From contig JAMCRS010000412.1 in the NCBI GenBank assembly GCA_023380675.1, forward strand, positions 10,098 through 19,083: 8,986 nt of DNA. Reading direction: 5' to 3'. The notes below the pieces were generated by a model. The model was not told where the DNA came from, ran no database searches, and saw only the letters and a program-made list of their open reading frames with translations. Shown here one piece after another: positions 1 to 7,674 of this stretch. Both the position numbers and the translations under genes were made by a program. The first letter of the stretch is position 1; every line of letters begins with the position of its first letter. The DNA comes from Chloroflexota bacterium. Lineage in GTDB: Bacteria; Chloroflexota; Anaerolineae; UBA4142.

Positions 1-114
1 GCCGCAGCCCGGGTTGCCCCCATTCACCAGAATGTCCGGCTCTTGCATGGCTCCCTGGTTGCGGGGATGCTCGTAGTGGTCGAGGATGAACTCGATGTAT
101 TCTTGTCTTTCCAT
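1..114 (-). CDS. sufU: SufU/IscU-type Fe-S cluster scaffold or sulfur-acceptor protein, N-terminal part (cut by window edge)
   Basis: Only the first 38 residues lie in the window; the gene continues beyond base 1. The visible part has the family hallmarks in order: the start-proximal DHYEHPRNQG block (residues 12-21), matching the conserved DHy.nPRN.G of IscU/SufU, and the first metal- or sulfur-binding cysteine in NGGNPGCG (residues 31-38, Cys37). SufU proteins accept sulfur from SufS in a Zn-dependent way, while IscU proteins are Fe-S scaffolds. The zinc ligands and any SufU-specific insertion lie outside the window, so I cannot separate the two, though suf context favours SufU. B. subtilis SufU has Thr where this one has Gly (NPTCGD against NPGCG). 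The ATG at 114-112 is chosen because the conserved block begins 11 residues later. There is no clear Shine-Dalgarno sequence, and a small hairpin (GTCAC/GTGAC) lies just upstream. It is the last visible gene of the suf operon, 46 bp after the rhodanese stop. Confidence 0.88.
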   Translation of the reverse strand, partial: MERQEYIEFILDHYEHPRNQGAMQEPDILVNGGNPGCG

Positions 115-121
115 TTGGTTC

Positions 122-134
122 GTCACCCCGTGAC
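122..134 (-). other. Small hairpin at the sufU ribosome-binding region
   Basis: GTCAC and GTGAC (5-bp arms, 3-nt loop) lie 7 nt upstream of the sufU ATG, where a Shine-Dalgarno sequence would be expected. The only purine-rich candidate (GGGG on the minus strand) is inside the hairpin, so sufU translation may be weak or coupled to the upstream gene. Short enough to be chance. Confidence 0.3.
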
Positions 135-160
135 CCGATCCGGCGGACTTGAGCGGCCGT

Positions 161-1007
<847 letters not shown>

Positions 1008-1016
1008 GTCTGTCAA

Positions 1017-1024
1017 TCCTCTCT
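1017..1024 (-). promoter_or_regulatory. Ribosome binding site of the rhodanese gene
   Basis: AGAGAGGA on the minus strand, 9 nt before the ATG at 1007. This spacing is what picks the ATG over the in-frame TTG three codons upstream. Confidence 0.7.
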
Positions 1025-1125
1025 ATAAAAGAACGCGTTTCAGTTGTCGATGAGCGATCGTCGTCCGCCGGCGCCCTGCCTGCTTTCGGCAGATTCGGCA
1101 CAGTGTGTTAGAACGCATTCGCGTC

Positions 1126-1178
1126 CACGCGCTCCAGCGCGTGACCCTACGCGAGCGCGCACGCAACCGTCTGCGCGC
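1126..1178 (-). other. Two GC-rich hairpins in the sufD-rhodanese intergenic gap
   Basis: The 194-bp gap between sufD and the rhodanese start holds two adjacent inverted repeats. GCGCGCA and TGCGCGC (1155-1161 and 1172-1178) form a 7-bp stem with a 10-nt loop. CACGCGCT and AGCGCGTG (1126-1133 and 1136-1143) form an almost perfect palindrome. Neither is followed by a T run on the minus strand, so they are not classical intrinsic terminators. They may stabilise the 3' end of the sufCBD message or slow transcription. No convincing separate promoter with a sensible leader was found for the rhodanese gene. Confidence 0.4.
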
Positions 1179-1201
1179 AGTCAGCAGCACGAGCCCGCCT
1201 T

Positions 1202-2626
1202 TCAGCGCCCGATCTTTGATTGAATCGCCGCCGTCAGGTCCGCCCGCACCGACTCCAGCGGGACCTTTTGCATCAACGGATCGAAGAACCCTTCCACGAT
1301 CAGCCGTTCCGCCTCGACGCGCGAAATGCCGCGCGCCATCAGATAGAATACCTGCTCGGGATCGATCGGCCCGACCGTCGCGCCGTGCGTGCATCGAACA
1401 TCGTTTGCCTCGATCTCGAGCTCCGGGATCGAGTCGGCGTGCGAGTGATCGCTCAACAGGATATTTCGATTCGCCTGATACGCGTCCGAACGCTGCGCTT
1501 CCGGATTGACCCGGATCAGGCCCCGAAAGGCCGAGTACGCCTTGTCCTTGAGCGCGCCCTTGTACAGCAGGTCGCTGGTCGAGTGGCCGACGATGTGATT
1601 CTGGAACGTATGCTGGTCGAAATGCTGCTGCTGGTCGCCGAAGAAAAAGCCCAAGAGCGCCGCGTTCGTCCCGGTGCCCAACATCTTGGAATCCAGGAAC
1701 GCTTTGGTCACCCGGCTGCCCAGTGTGCCCACGAGCCACGTCAGGGACGCATCCCGTTCGAGCAGCGCCGTCTGCGACGTAAAATGCCACACGTTGGTTG
1801 CGAAAGCCTGCAAGTGAAAATACTGCAGGTTCGCCCCCGGTTTCAGGATCAGCTCGACCGCGCCGCTCGAAAAGCGCTGCTCTTCGTTCTCCTTCGAGGC
1901 ATAATTCTCGATCAACTTGGCGCTTGCGCCTTCCTCGAGGATGACGAGCGTGTGCGTAAACGCCGCCGCGTTTGGCGCGTCGAAATACGTTAACGTTTGC
2001 AGAGGAAGCTCGATCGCGACGTTCCGCGGCACGTACAGAAAGGTGCCGCCGCTGAAGAACGCGCCGTGAAGCGACGTGAATTTCAAGTCCCCCACCGTGT
2101 CGCCGTAGCCGCCTCCCTCGTGCTTGCCGGTCGCACCCGTGCGCGGCTTGTCGCTCTTGTAACGGTTTTCGCTGTACGTGACCGCCTGCGTCATAAAATA
2201 CTGCTGGACCAGTTCGGGATGCAGCCGCACGGCCGTGTCGATGTCGCTAAAGATCACGCCGCGCTTGACCAGATCGTCTGCCAGCCGCGCGTAGGCGCCG
2301 CGCGAGTTGTGCTGCGCCAGCACGCCGGCCGCGTTCACGTCGCCGGCGATTTGCTGGAACTTGGTCGGCAGGGCGCTCAGCGCGTCGCCGGCTGCCTGGC
2401 CCGGCTCGAACGGGACGACGTTCTCCAGATGCAGCGTCTCGACCGAGGTCCGTCGCCACAATTCGTCGTTCTTGGCCGGCATCGGCGTCTCCTCGTACAG
2501 GTGCCACGCTTCGAGTCGGCGCGCCAATACCCAATCCGGCTCTCCTTTGGCTTTGGAGAGCACTTCGATCGCTTCCTTGTTCATCCCGATCAGGGTCTTG
2601 CTCAATGTTGCTGCTTTGTCAGCCAC
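1202..2626 (-). CDS. sufD: Fe-S cluster assembly protein SufD
   Basis: SufD is the partner of SufB in the SufBC2D scaffold that builds Fe-S clusters in the cytoplasm. It has 474 residues, slightly longer than E. coli SufD. The family beta-helix core is visible from about residue 185 (SLHGAFFSGGTFLYVPRNVAIELPLQ) to about 400, with typical blocks at HFDQHTFQNHIVGHSTSDLLYKG (335-357) and RGLIRVNPEAQRSDAYQANRN (368-388). The C-terminal RCTHGATVGPIDPEQVFYLMARGI (411-434) contains His414, the counterpart of the functionally important histidine of E. coli SufD. A GTG start at 2626 is preferred because GAGAGG lies 8 nt upstream; an in-frame ATG at 2692 would add 22 unrelated residues and start inside a hairpin loop. 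The insertion around 156-180 (charged and Gly-rich) is probably a surface loop. It follows sufB by 107 bp containing a strong inverted repeat. Confidence 0.95.
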   Translation of the reverse strand: MADKAATLSKTLIGMNKEAIEVLSKAKGEPDWVLARRLEAWHLYEETPMPAKNDELWRRTSVETLHLENVVPFEPGQAAGDALSALPTKFQQIAGDVNAAGVLAQHNSRGAYARLADDLVKRGVIFSDIDTAVRLHPELVQQYFMTQAVTYSENRYKSDKPRTGATGKHEGGGYGDTVGDLKFTSLHGAFFSGGTFLYVPRNVAIELPLQTLTYFDAPNAAAFTHTLVILEEGASAKLIENYASKENEEQRFSSGAVELILKPGANLQYFHLQAFATNVWHFTSQTALLERDASLTWLVGTLGSRVTKAFLDSKMLGTGTNAALLGFFFGDQQQHFDQHTFQNHIVGHSTSDLLYKGALKDKAYSAFRGLIRVNPEAQRSDAYQANRNILLSDHSHADSIPELEIEANDVRCTHGATVGPIDPEQVFYLMARGISRVEAERLIVEGFFDPLMQKVPLESVRADLTAAIQSKIGR

Positions 2627-2634
2627 TTGCTTTT

Positions 2635-2640
2635 CCTCTC
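2635..2640 (-). promoter_or_regulatory. Ribosome binding site that fixes the sufD GTG start
   Basis: GAGAGG on the minus strand followed by an 8-nt spacer and GTG. There is no comparable site before the upstream in-frame ATG at 2692. Confidence 0.7.
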
Positions 2641-2672
2641 GTAGAATTGCCGCGCGCGCAGACCCACAAGGA

Positions 2673-2709
2673 AACAGGTAAACAAGCAACATGACCTTGT
2701 TTACCTGTT
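2673..2709 (-). repeat. Perfect 14-bp inverted repeat (stem-loop) between sufB and sufD
   Basis: AACAGGTAAACAAG (2673-2686) and its exact complement CTTGTTTACCTGTT (2696-2709) are separated by 9 nt. In the sufB-sufD transcript this gives a 14-bp stem starting about 24 nt after the sufB stop and ending about 46 nt before the sufD start. The stem is AT-rich and followed by only TTT, so it is not a textbook terminator. Options are an mRNA-stabilising or processing hairpin that sets the SufB:SufD ratio, a weak attenuator, or a protein-binding site on DNA. Confidence 0.75.
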
Positions 2710-2733
2710 CGAGTTTCTGCCCGCGTTCGTCCT

Positions 2734-4158
2734 CTATCCCACCGATCCTTCCATCTGCAGCGAGATCAACCGGTTCATCTCCACCGCGAATTCCATCGGC
2801 AGCTCCTTGACGATCGGCTCGATAAAGCCGCTGACGATCATCGTGGAGGCCTCCGCTTCGGTCAGCCCGCGGGACATCAGGTAGAACAACTGCTCCTCGC
2901 CGATCTTGGAAACGCTCGCCTCGTGTCCGATCGTCACCTTGTCCTCGTCCACCTCGATGTAGGGGTAGGTGTCGGACCGGGACTCTTCGTCCAGCAGCAG
3001 CGCGTCGCAGCGCACGTTCGACTTGACGTCTTCCGCTCCCGGATACACCTTGAGCAGTCCGCGATACGACGTCCTCCCGCCGTCCTTCGAGATCGATTTG
3101 CTCGAAATGACCGACGAGGTGTGCGGCGCGCCGTGTACGACCTTGCCCCCGGCGTCCTGGTGCTGACCCTTGCCGGCGAACGCGACCGAAAGGATCTCGC
3201 CGTGCGCGCCCTTGCCCATCATGTAAACGCTAGGGTATTTCATCGTCAATTTGGAGCCGAGGTTGCAGTCGACCCATTCCATGGTCGCGTCTTCGTACGC
3301 GACAGCGCGCTTGGTTACCAGGTTGTAGACGTTCGACGACCAGTTCTGGATCGTCGTGTACCGCACGCGCGCGTTCTTAAGGACGACGACCTCCACCACC
3401 GCGCTGTGCAGTGAATCGGTCGAATACGTCGGCGCCGTGCAGCCTTCAACGTAATGCACGTACGACCCCTCGTCCGCGATGATCAGCGTCCGCTCGAATT
3501 GCCCCATGTTGCGCGCGTTGATTCGAAAGTACGCCTGGAGCGGCATCTCGACGTGCACGCCCGGCGGGACATAAATGAACGATCCGCCGGACCAGACGGC
3601 GCTGTTCAGAGCGGCGAACTTGTTGTCCGCGGCCGGGATGACCGTGCCAAAGTACTTTTTCACGATATCCGGGTGCTCCGCCAGGCCCTGGTCCATGCCC
3701 AGAAAAATGACACCCTGCTTTCGCAGCGATTCCTGAATGTTGTGGTAGACGACTTCCGACTCGTACTGCGCGCCCACGCCGGCGAGGAACTTTTTCTCCG
3801 CTTCGGGAATCCCGAGCCGGTCGAACGTCTTCTTGATGTCACTCGGGACTTGCTCCCAGGAGCGCTCTGCCTTGTCCGTCGCCCGCAGGAAATAGTAAAT
3901 GTCGTCAAAGTCGATCTCGTTTAGGTTGCCCCCCCACTGCGGGAGCGTCTTTTTGTAAAAGATCTCGAGCGCCCGCAGCCGGTACTGTCGCATCCAATCC
4001 GGCTCGTTCTTCATCCAGGAGATCTCGTCGACAACCTCGCGGTTGAGTCCCTTTTTCGCTTTGAATACGTATTTTTCGGGGTCGTAGAAACCGTATTTTT
4101 CTTTGTAGACGGAGCTCGATGCCCCGATGTCGAATGAGCTTTTGTTCGAATTTGCCAT
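2734..4158 (-). CDS. sufB: Fe-S cluster assembly protein SufB
   Basis: SufB is the main scaffold subunit of the SufBC2D complex; it receives sulfur and hosts the nascent cluster together with SufD. It has 474 residues, normal for the shorter SufB form. Near the N-terminus [19 protein letters not shown] (46-64) is a classic SufB block. The beta-helix core follows, with [26 protein letters not shown] (183-208) and [19 protein letters not shown] (331-349). Cys384 in [21 protein letters not shown] and Glu413 in [21 protein letters not shown] keep the spacing of E. coli Cys405 and Glu434, the residues implicated in sulfur transfer and cluster formation. Cys240 (EGC) and Cys298 are also present. 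The ATG at 4158 is supported by GGAGG five bases upstream. It lies 89 bp after sufC and 107 bp before sufD. Confidence 0.98.
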   Translation of the reverse strand: MANSNKSSFDIGASSSVYKEKYGFYDPEKYVFKAKKGLNREVVDEISWMKNEPDWMRQYRLRALEIFYKKTLPQWGGNLNEIDFDDIYYFLRATDKAERSWEQVPSDIKKTFDRLGIPEAEKKFLAGVGAQYESEVVYHNIQESLRKQGVIFLGMDQGLAEHPDIVKKYFGTVIPAADNKFAALNSAVWSGGSFIYVPPGVHVEMPLQAYFRINARNMGQFERTLIIADEGSYVHYVEGCTAPTYSTDSLHSAVVEVVVLKNARVRYTTIQNWSSNVYNLVTKRAVAYEDATMEWVDCNLGSKLTMKYPSVYMMGKGAHGEILSVAFAGKGQHQDAGGKVVHGAPHTSSVISSKSISKDGGRTSYRGLLKVYPGAEDVKSNVRCDALLLDEESRSDTYPYIEVDEDKVTIGHEASVSKIGEEQLFYLMSRGLTEAEASTMIVSGFIEPIVKELPMEFAVEMNRLISLQMEGSVG

Positions 4159-4247
4159 TCATTCCTCCGTTACGCTCGACCCGATCCTTGACCCGGCCTG
4201 TCTGCACGGCCGTACGATCAGCCACGCGTGTCCGGTTCGCCGGTCGT

Positions 4248-5024
4248 CTAGTTCGTCGCTTCGCCTTCCTTGAGCCAATCGTACCCTTTTTCTTCCAACT
4301 GCAGCGCCAGCTCGGCGCCGCCTGAGATCGCGAATTTCCCGTTCACCATTACGTGCACAAAGTGAGGTTTGATATAGTTCAGGATGCGTTGATAGTGGGT
4401 GATGAGCAGAATTCCGACGTTCGGGCCGGCCACCGCGTTCACTCCTTCGGAGACGATCCGCAGCGCGTCGATGTCGAGCCCGGAATCTGTCTCGTCCAGC
4501 ACGGCCATCTCCGGATTCAGGACCGCCATCTGCAGAATCTCGACTCGCTTTTTCTCTCCGCCCGAAAAGCCGTCGTTGAGGTAACGCGTCGCAAACGACG
4601 TATCGAGTTTCAACAGTTCCATCTTTTGGGTCATCAGCTTGCGGAACTCTGGAATACTGATCGCTTTGGCATCGCCGTTCGATCCCGTCGACTTGCGCTT
4701 GGCGTTCAGCGCCGTCCGCAGAAAATTGGCTACGGTCACGCCCGGGATCGCCATAGGGTACTGAAATGCGAGAAAAAGCCCCTGACGTGCCCGCTCGTCC
4801 GCCGCCCATTCGAGAAGGTTCTGCCCTTTGAAATAGACCTCGCCGCTCGTGACGACGTACTTGGGGTTGCCGGCCAGGGTGTTCGCCAACGTCGACTTGC
4901 CGGAGCCATTCGGCCCCATGACGGCGTGAATCTCGCCCTTGTTGACGGTCAGATCGATGCCCTTGAGGATTTCTTTGCCCTCCACCTGGACGTGAAGGTC
5001 CTTGATGACTAACTCGGCTGCCAT
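4248..5024 (-). CDS. sufC: Fe-S cluster assembly ATPase SufC (ABC-type)
   Basis: SufC is the soluble ABC-type ATPase that dimerises inside SufBC2D and drives the conformational change needed for cluster assembly. It has 258 residues, typical length. All nucleotide-binding motifs are intact: Walker [10 protein letters not shown] (37-45), Q-loop Gln88 in FQYP, the SufC-type signature [10 protein letters not shown] (153-162), Walker B MAVLDE (173-178) followed by [10 protein letters not shown] (179-188), and the switch His210 in [10 protein letters not shown]. The absence of membrane segments and the [10 protein letters not shown] block separate it from transporter ATPases. The ATG at 5024 matches the family N-terminus; AAGGAG lies about 12 nt upstream, a somewhat long spacing. 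It is the first gene of the suf operon, and sufB begins 89 bp downstream. Confidence 0.98.
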   Translation of the reverse strand: MAAELVIKDLHVQVEGKEILKGIDLTVNKGEIHAVMGPNGSGKSTLANTLAGNPKYVVTSGEVYFKGQNLLEWAADERARQGLFLAFQYPMAIPGVTVANFLRTALNAKRKSTGSNGDAKAISIPEFRKLMTQKMELLKLDTSFATRYLNDGFSGGEKKRVEILQMAVLNPEMAVLDETDSGLDIDALRIVSEGVNAVAGPNVGILLITHYQRILNYIKPHFVHVMVNGKFAISGGAELALQLEEKGYDWLKEGEATN

Positions 5025-5101
5025 GACGTTGAACCGCTCCTTGATGATTAAAATCTAATAAGAATGTTTCGGTCGCCACCACACGTCCGACGACCGATTT
5101 C

Positions 5102-5169
5102 ATCTTAAACCATGTATATTCTATGTTCAAACTGTAAATACAGTATAAGAAACGCCAAACCCTGGTAAA
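5102..5169 (-). promoter_or_regulatory. Candidate suf operon promoter region
   Basis: The stretch upstream of sufC is strikingly AT-rich against its surroundings. Two minus-strand arrangements are plausible. One is TTTACC (5169-5164), 16 bp, TATACT (5147-5142), which puts the start point inside the palindrome at 5131-5144. The other is TTGAAC (5130-5125), 17 bp, TAAGAT (5107-5102), with the palindrome just upstream of the -35 box. Neither is near consensus, as expected for a regulated promoter. The choice needs a mapped transcription start. Confidence 0.4.
5131..5144. promoter_or_regulatory. 14-bp palindrome, candidate operator of the suf operon
   Basis: ACTGTA-AA-TACAGT consists of two perfect 6-bp half sites with a 2-bp centre, about 107 bp upstream of the sufC start and overlapping or abutting both candidate promoters. 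Dyads of this size often bind dimeric winged-helix repressors. The half sites resemble LexA boxes (CTGT/ACAG) but the spacing is 4 bp too short for the E. coli LexA site. It also does not match the cyanobacterial SufR site (CAAC-N6-GTTG) or IscR sites as I know them. The regulator is unknown. Confidence 0.5.
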
Positions 5170-5476
5170 TAATACGTTAGAGTGGCGCTAGGGCAACAAG
5201 CAACAACGCGCCGTACCCTCTAGGGTGTCGAGTTCGGCGCGTTCGATTTCGGATGCGTGCAAATGATATTGCGACTGAGGGGCAAAACACGGATGAGGCG
5301 CCGATGCCTGTCGCCGCCACCATGTCTTCCACGGCATTATAGGGCGGTTGCAATCAACAACATTATATCACAACCGACGCCGTGCGCGCAAGATATTCTC
5401 CAACAATTGGACCGAATCCGTCCCTTGTGCGCCGCGGGACCACAGGGAAGCAGTCCTTCCGACGGCGCACGCGCGT
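5145..5476. other. Intergenic region between the divergent suf operon and the unknown gene
   Basis: About 330 bp without a convincing gene on either strand; the open frames here are short, start-poor and arginine-rich. The left end carries possible suf promoter elements. It contains a nested inverted repeat at 5205-5243 and a weak stem CGGTTG/CAACCG (5345-5350, 5371-5376) around an AT-rich stretch. No tRNA or known riboswitch is recognisable. A small RNA cannot be excluded. Confidence 0.5.
5205..5243. repeat. Nested inverted repeat
   Basis: Outer arms AACGCGCC (5205-5212) and GGCGCGTT (5236-5243), 8 bp perfect, enclose a second inverted repeat ACCCT-CT-AGGGT (5215-5226). On the minus strand the outer stem is followed by a T/G-rich tail (GTTGTTGCTTGTTG), on the plus strand by no T run. 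It could fold as a hairpin with an inner stem in RNA or serve as a binding site. No gene ends here that would need a terminator. Confidence 0.45.
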
Positions 5477-5505
5477 TTGACATCGCCAAGCCCGCGCGGT
5501 AGAAT
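5477..5505 (+). promoter_or_regulatory. Sigma-70-type promoter for the unknown 182-residue protein gene
   Basis: TTGACA (5477-5482, full consensus -35), a 17-bp spacer, then TAGAAT (5500-5505, 5 of 6 to TATAAT). The expected start near 5512 gives a leader of about 44 nt before the ATG at 5556. Confidence 0.7.
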
Positions 5506-5555
5506 GCTGTCACCTCTCGCGCGACGTGCGACCTCTCTAAACAAGGGTGGGTGCA

Positions 5556-6104
5556 ATGGCCGACGATTCCGTCTCGTATCAGGTGGTGGTGCTCACATCG
5601 CGTCATTCGATCACCGGCGATCTGTTGTTTCGAGACCAACGGCTGTCGGATTTCCTCAACGACCGGCGCGACACGATCATTAGCCTTCGCAACGTCCAGG
5701 TCGCGCGCCTGTCCGAGCCGGGCAAGGTGCTCCAAAAGCATCCAGCCGCGGTCGTGCCAAAATCCTGGGTCAGTGTCGTGTTCGAGCCTCCCCAGAGAGC
5801 GATTCCTCAGGACAAGCGTTTCTACGGCTACGTCCGGAAGCAAGAGCAGCCGGTCTTTTTGATGTTGGAAGGCATGGAGATTCGGGGCATGCTGCACACG
5901 GCGGGTGATCTCGATCTGAGGCGCGTCTTGACCGCCGGCGGCGGCGAAATGTTCCTGCCGATCACCAAGGCGGTCGTAACGCTCTTTCCCAAAGAGCGCT
6001 ACGTCATCGAGCAGGCGGCGATCATGGTCAATTCAACGCTCGTGCGTTACATCGCCAAAGTCGAGGGCACCCCGGAGACGCTGCCGGCCAAACGCGGAAC
6101 TTGA
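5556..6104 (+). CDS. Uncharacterised protein with an internal tandem duplication
   Basis: I do not recognise the family with confidence. It has 182 residues, no signal peptide, no membrane segment and no obvious catalytic motif, so it is probably cytoplasmic. Residues about 10-76 and 99-166 look like two copies of one unit: a hydrophobic strand, I-x-G-x-L (I19-G21 and I109-G111), a polar turn, a strand of the form I-S-L or F-L-P, a V/L strand ending near L52 and L143, and a final V-rich stretch (AAVVPKSWVSVV, AAIMVNSTLVRYI). The pattern is beta-rich and faintly Sm/Hfq-like; KHPAAVVP recalls the Hfq Sm2 motif YKHAISTVVP, but this is only a visual resemblance. The ATG at 5556 is preferred over the GTG at 5547; the upstream AGGGTGGG is a weak ribosome site. 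It has its own promoter, is divergent from suf and convergent with the aminotransferase gene. Confidence 0.85.
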   Translation: MADDSVSYQVVVLTSRHSITGDLLFRDQRLSDFLNDRRDTIISLRNVQVARLSEPGKVLQKHPAAVVPKSWVSVVFEPPQRAIPQDKRFYGYVRKQEQPVFLMLEGMEIRGMLHTAGDLDLRRVLTAGGGEMFLPITKAVVTLFPKERYVIEQAAIMVNSTLVRYIAKVEGTPETLPAKRGT

Positions 6105-6152
6105 GTAAGACAGAAATCGGCGCCCGATCGTCGGCGCCGATTTGATTTACTC
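6103..6152. terminator. Bidirectional hairpin terminator between convergent genes
   Basis: AAATCGGCGCC (6114-6124) and GGCGCCGATTT (6133-6143) form a perfect 11-bp stem with an 8-nt loop. A further 6-bp pairing, GAGTAA (6103-6108) with TTACTC (6147-6152), extends it. The A/T flanks let it act on both strands, ending the unknown gene (stop at 6104) and the aminotransferase gene (stop at 6158). Confidence 0.85.
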
Positions 6153-6157
6153 TGGCA

Positions 6158-7000
6158 TCAGGTTCTGTGTGCAAGCTCGAGGAACGCCTTTTGCAGCCGG
6201 CGAGCCACCGGACCCGGCTTGCCGTCACGCACTTGCCAATCGTCGACCCGCACGACCGGCATGACCTCCGTCGTCGTGCCTAACACCATGAGCTCGTCCG
6301 CCTTCCGCAGTTCCTGCTCCAGAACGGGGTACTCGACGACCCGAATCCCCAGGCTGCGGCAAAGGTCGAGCACGGTGTCTCGCGTGATGCCGGCAAGAAT
6401 ATAGTTGCATTTCGGGTACGTGTGCAGCTCGCCGTCGAATACGGCGCAAAAGTTGCTGTGCGAGCCTTCCGTCACTGCCCCGTCACGGACGAAAACGGCC
6501 TCTTCCGCCCCGTTCTCCTTGGCCCGCTGATTGGCCAACACGTTGGGGAGCAGCGCAACTGCCTTGATGTCGCACCGGGCCCAGCGCGTGTCTGGCACCA
6601 ACATGACCTTGATGCCCGCCTCGAATTCCTTTGGTGACGTGTGGAGCGCCGCGGTCGAAAGGTAGACCGTGGGCGCAACACCCGGATTCGGGAACGCGTG
6701 CTTGCGCGGGGCCGCACCGCGCGTCACTTGAACGTACACTGACGCTTCCCCCGCTTTCATGCCGTTCCGCTGCAGCAACTCCTCCGCAGCGTCTCGAATG
6801 CTTTCGACGTCGACCCCGGCGATGCGCACCTCCTGCAAGCTGCGCTCCAGGCGGCGCAGGTGCTCGTCCGGTTTGAACAGCGTTCCGCCGTACGTGCGAA
6901 GCATTTCATAGACGCCGTCCGCGAACATGAAACCGCGGTCTTCCGGCGAGATGAGTGCCTGTCCTTTAGGTACGAAATTTCCGTTCAGGTATGAGATCAT
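6158..7000 (-). CDS. dat: D-amino-acid aminotransferase (PLP fold-type IV)
   Basis: This enzyme would interconvert D-amino acids and 2-oxo acids, for example D-Ala plus 2-oxoglutarate to pyruvate plus D-Glu, supplying D-amino acids for the cell wall. It has 280 residues, the usual length. Lys146 in RCDIKAVALLPNVLANQRAK is the expected Schiff-base lysine and Glu178 in TEGSHSNFCAV the cofactor-ring glutamate. Tyr31, Arg99 and His101 (VYEML; TRGAAPRKHAFP) match the Tyr31/Arg98/His100 carboxylate trap of the Bacillus D-amino-acid transaminase. This RxH motif separates it from branched-chain aminotransferases and aminodeoxychorismate lyases. The phosphate-binding region is seen at AGITRDTVL (203-211) and GTTTEVMPV (241-249). 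The ATG at 7000 lies 14 bp after the pdxT stop with only a weak ribosome site, suggesting translational coupling. As third gene after pdxS-pdxT it uses the cofactor that operon makes. Confidence 0.9.
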   Translation of the reverse strand: MISYLNGNFVPKGQALISPEDRGFMFADGVYEMLRTYGGTLFKPDEHLRRLERSLQEVRIAGVDVESIRDAAEELLQRNGMKAGEASVYVQVTRGAAPRKHAFPNPGVAPTVYLSTAALHTSPKEFEAGIKVMLVPDTRWARCDIKAVALLPNVLANQRAKENGAEEAVFVRDGAVTEGSHSNFCAVFDGELHTYPKCNYILAGITRDTVLDLCRSLGIRVVEYPVLEQELRKADELMVLGTTTEVMPVVRVDDWQVRDGKPGPVARRLQKAFLELAHRT

Positions 7001-7014
7001 TTCGCGATCCGATT

Positions 7015-7674
7015 CTATTGGACTCGCCCCAGGTGTTCCATAAAGTAACGGTGAAATCGGGTGTCCTTGGCGAGCTCCGGGTGAAAGGACGTCGCCAGGA
7101 GGTTCTGCTGCTGCGCCGCGACGATCGTGCCGTCGTCCAGAGCGGCGAGCACGCGCACCCCTTCGCCCACGCTCTCGATCATCGGCGCGCGGATGAAGAT
7201 CGCGTGAAACGGCGCGACCGTTGCTCGACCTTGCCGGCTCGCGCTCGCCGGACCGGCTGCTTGGCCGGCGCCGGCCGCATTTTCGCGTCCATCTTCGACC
7301 ACCGCGAGCGCCGGCACGTCCAGCTCTTGTTCAAAGCTGTCGACCTGGCGGCCAAATGCGTTCCGCTTGACCCGGACGTCCATGAGCCCCAATACCGGTT
7401 GGGCCCGGCCGACGTCCCTGGCGAGGAAAATCATCCCGGCGCAGGTGCCCCACACCGGCTTTCCCGACTTGCAGAAATCTCGCAGCGGTTCGATCAGTCC
7501 GAATTCGTCGGCCAGCTTGCCGAAGGTCGTGCTTTCGCCGCCCGGAATGATCAAGCCTTGCAGTCCGTCCAGCTCGGCGGGGAGCCGTACCTCTACCGCC
7601 TCCGCGCCGATCGATGCGAGAATGTGTACGTGCTCGATAAAGTCGCCTTGCAGTGCCAGTACGCCGATCTTCAT
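7015..7674 (-). CDS. pdxT: PLP synthase glutaminase subunit PdxT
   Basis: PdxT is the class I glutamine amidotransferase that releases ammonia from glutamine and channels it to PdxS for pyridoxal 5'-phosphate synthesis. The catalytic triad is present: Cys78 in WGTCAGM, His198 and Glu200 in SFHPEL. Other family blocks are GVLALQGDF (4-12), LIIPGGESTTFGKL (41-54), RNAFGRQVDSFE (104-115) and HAIFIRAP (157-164). It has 219 residues, longer than the roughly 190-200 of most PdxT proteins, because of an Ala/Gly-rich insertion at about 124-152. The ATG at 7674 is the only sensible start: an in-frame stop occurs a few codons upstream and the family N-terminus begins here. No good Shine-Dalgarno sequence is seen. 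It follows pdxS by 98 bp and is followed by the aminotransferase gene after 14 bp. Confidence 0.96.
   Translation of the reverse strand: MKIGVLALQGDFIEHVHILASIGAEAVEVRLPAELDGLQGLIIPGGESTTFGKLADEFGLIEPLRDFCKSGKPVWGTCAGMIFLARDVGRAQPVLGLMDVRVKRNAFGRQVDSFEQELDVPALAVVEDGRENAAGAGQAAGPASASRQGRATVAPFHAIFIRAPMIESVGEGVRVLAALDDGTIVAAQQQNLLATSFHPELAKDTRFHRYFMEHLGRVQ

Noticed and set aside
1020..1048. Promoter-like TCGACA, 17 bp, TATAGA before the rhodanese gene on the minus strand
   Set aside because: Transcription would begin about 6 nt before the ATG and leave out the clear Shine-Dalgarno sequence.
2627..2692. N-terminal extension of SufD to an ATG at 2692
   Set aside because: The extra 22 residues are not SufD-like, the ATG lies in the loop of the inverted repeat, and there is a good ribosome site before the GTG at 2626.
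4159..5130. Long minus-strand open frame over sufC, and similar long frames opposite sufB, sufD, pdxS and pdxT
   Set aside because: These overlap genes with intact family motifs and give low-complexity, Arg-rich translations typical of GC-rich antisense or shifted frames.
5131..5144. LexA (SOS) box
   Set aside because: The half sites CTGT/ACAG are separated by 4 bp, whereas the E. coli-type box needs 8 bp; the Gram-positive LexA box (GAAC-N4-GTTC) does not match either.
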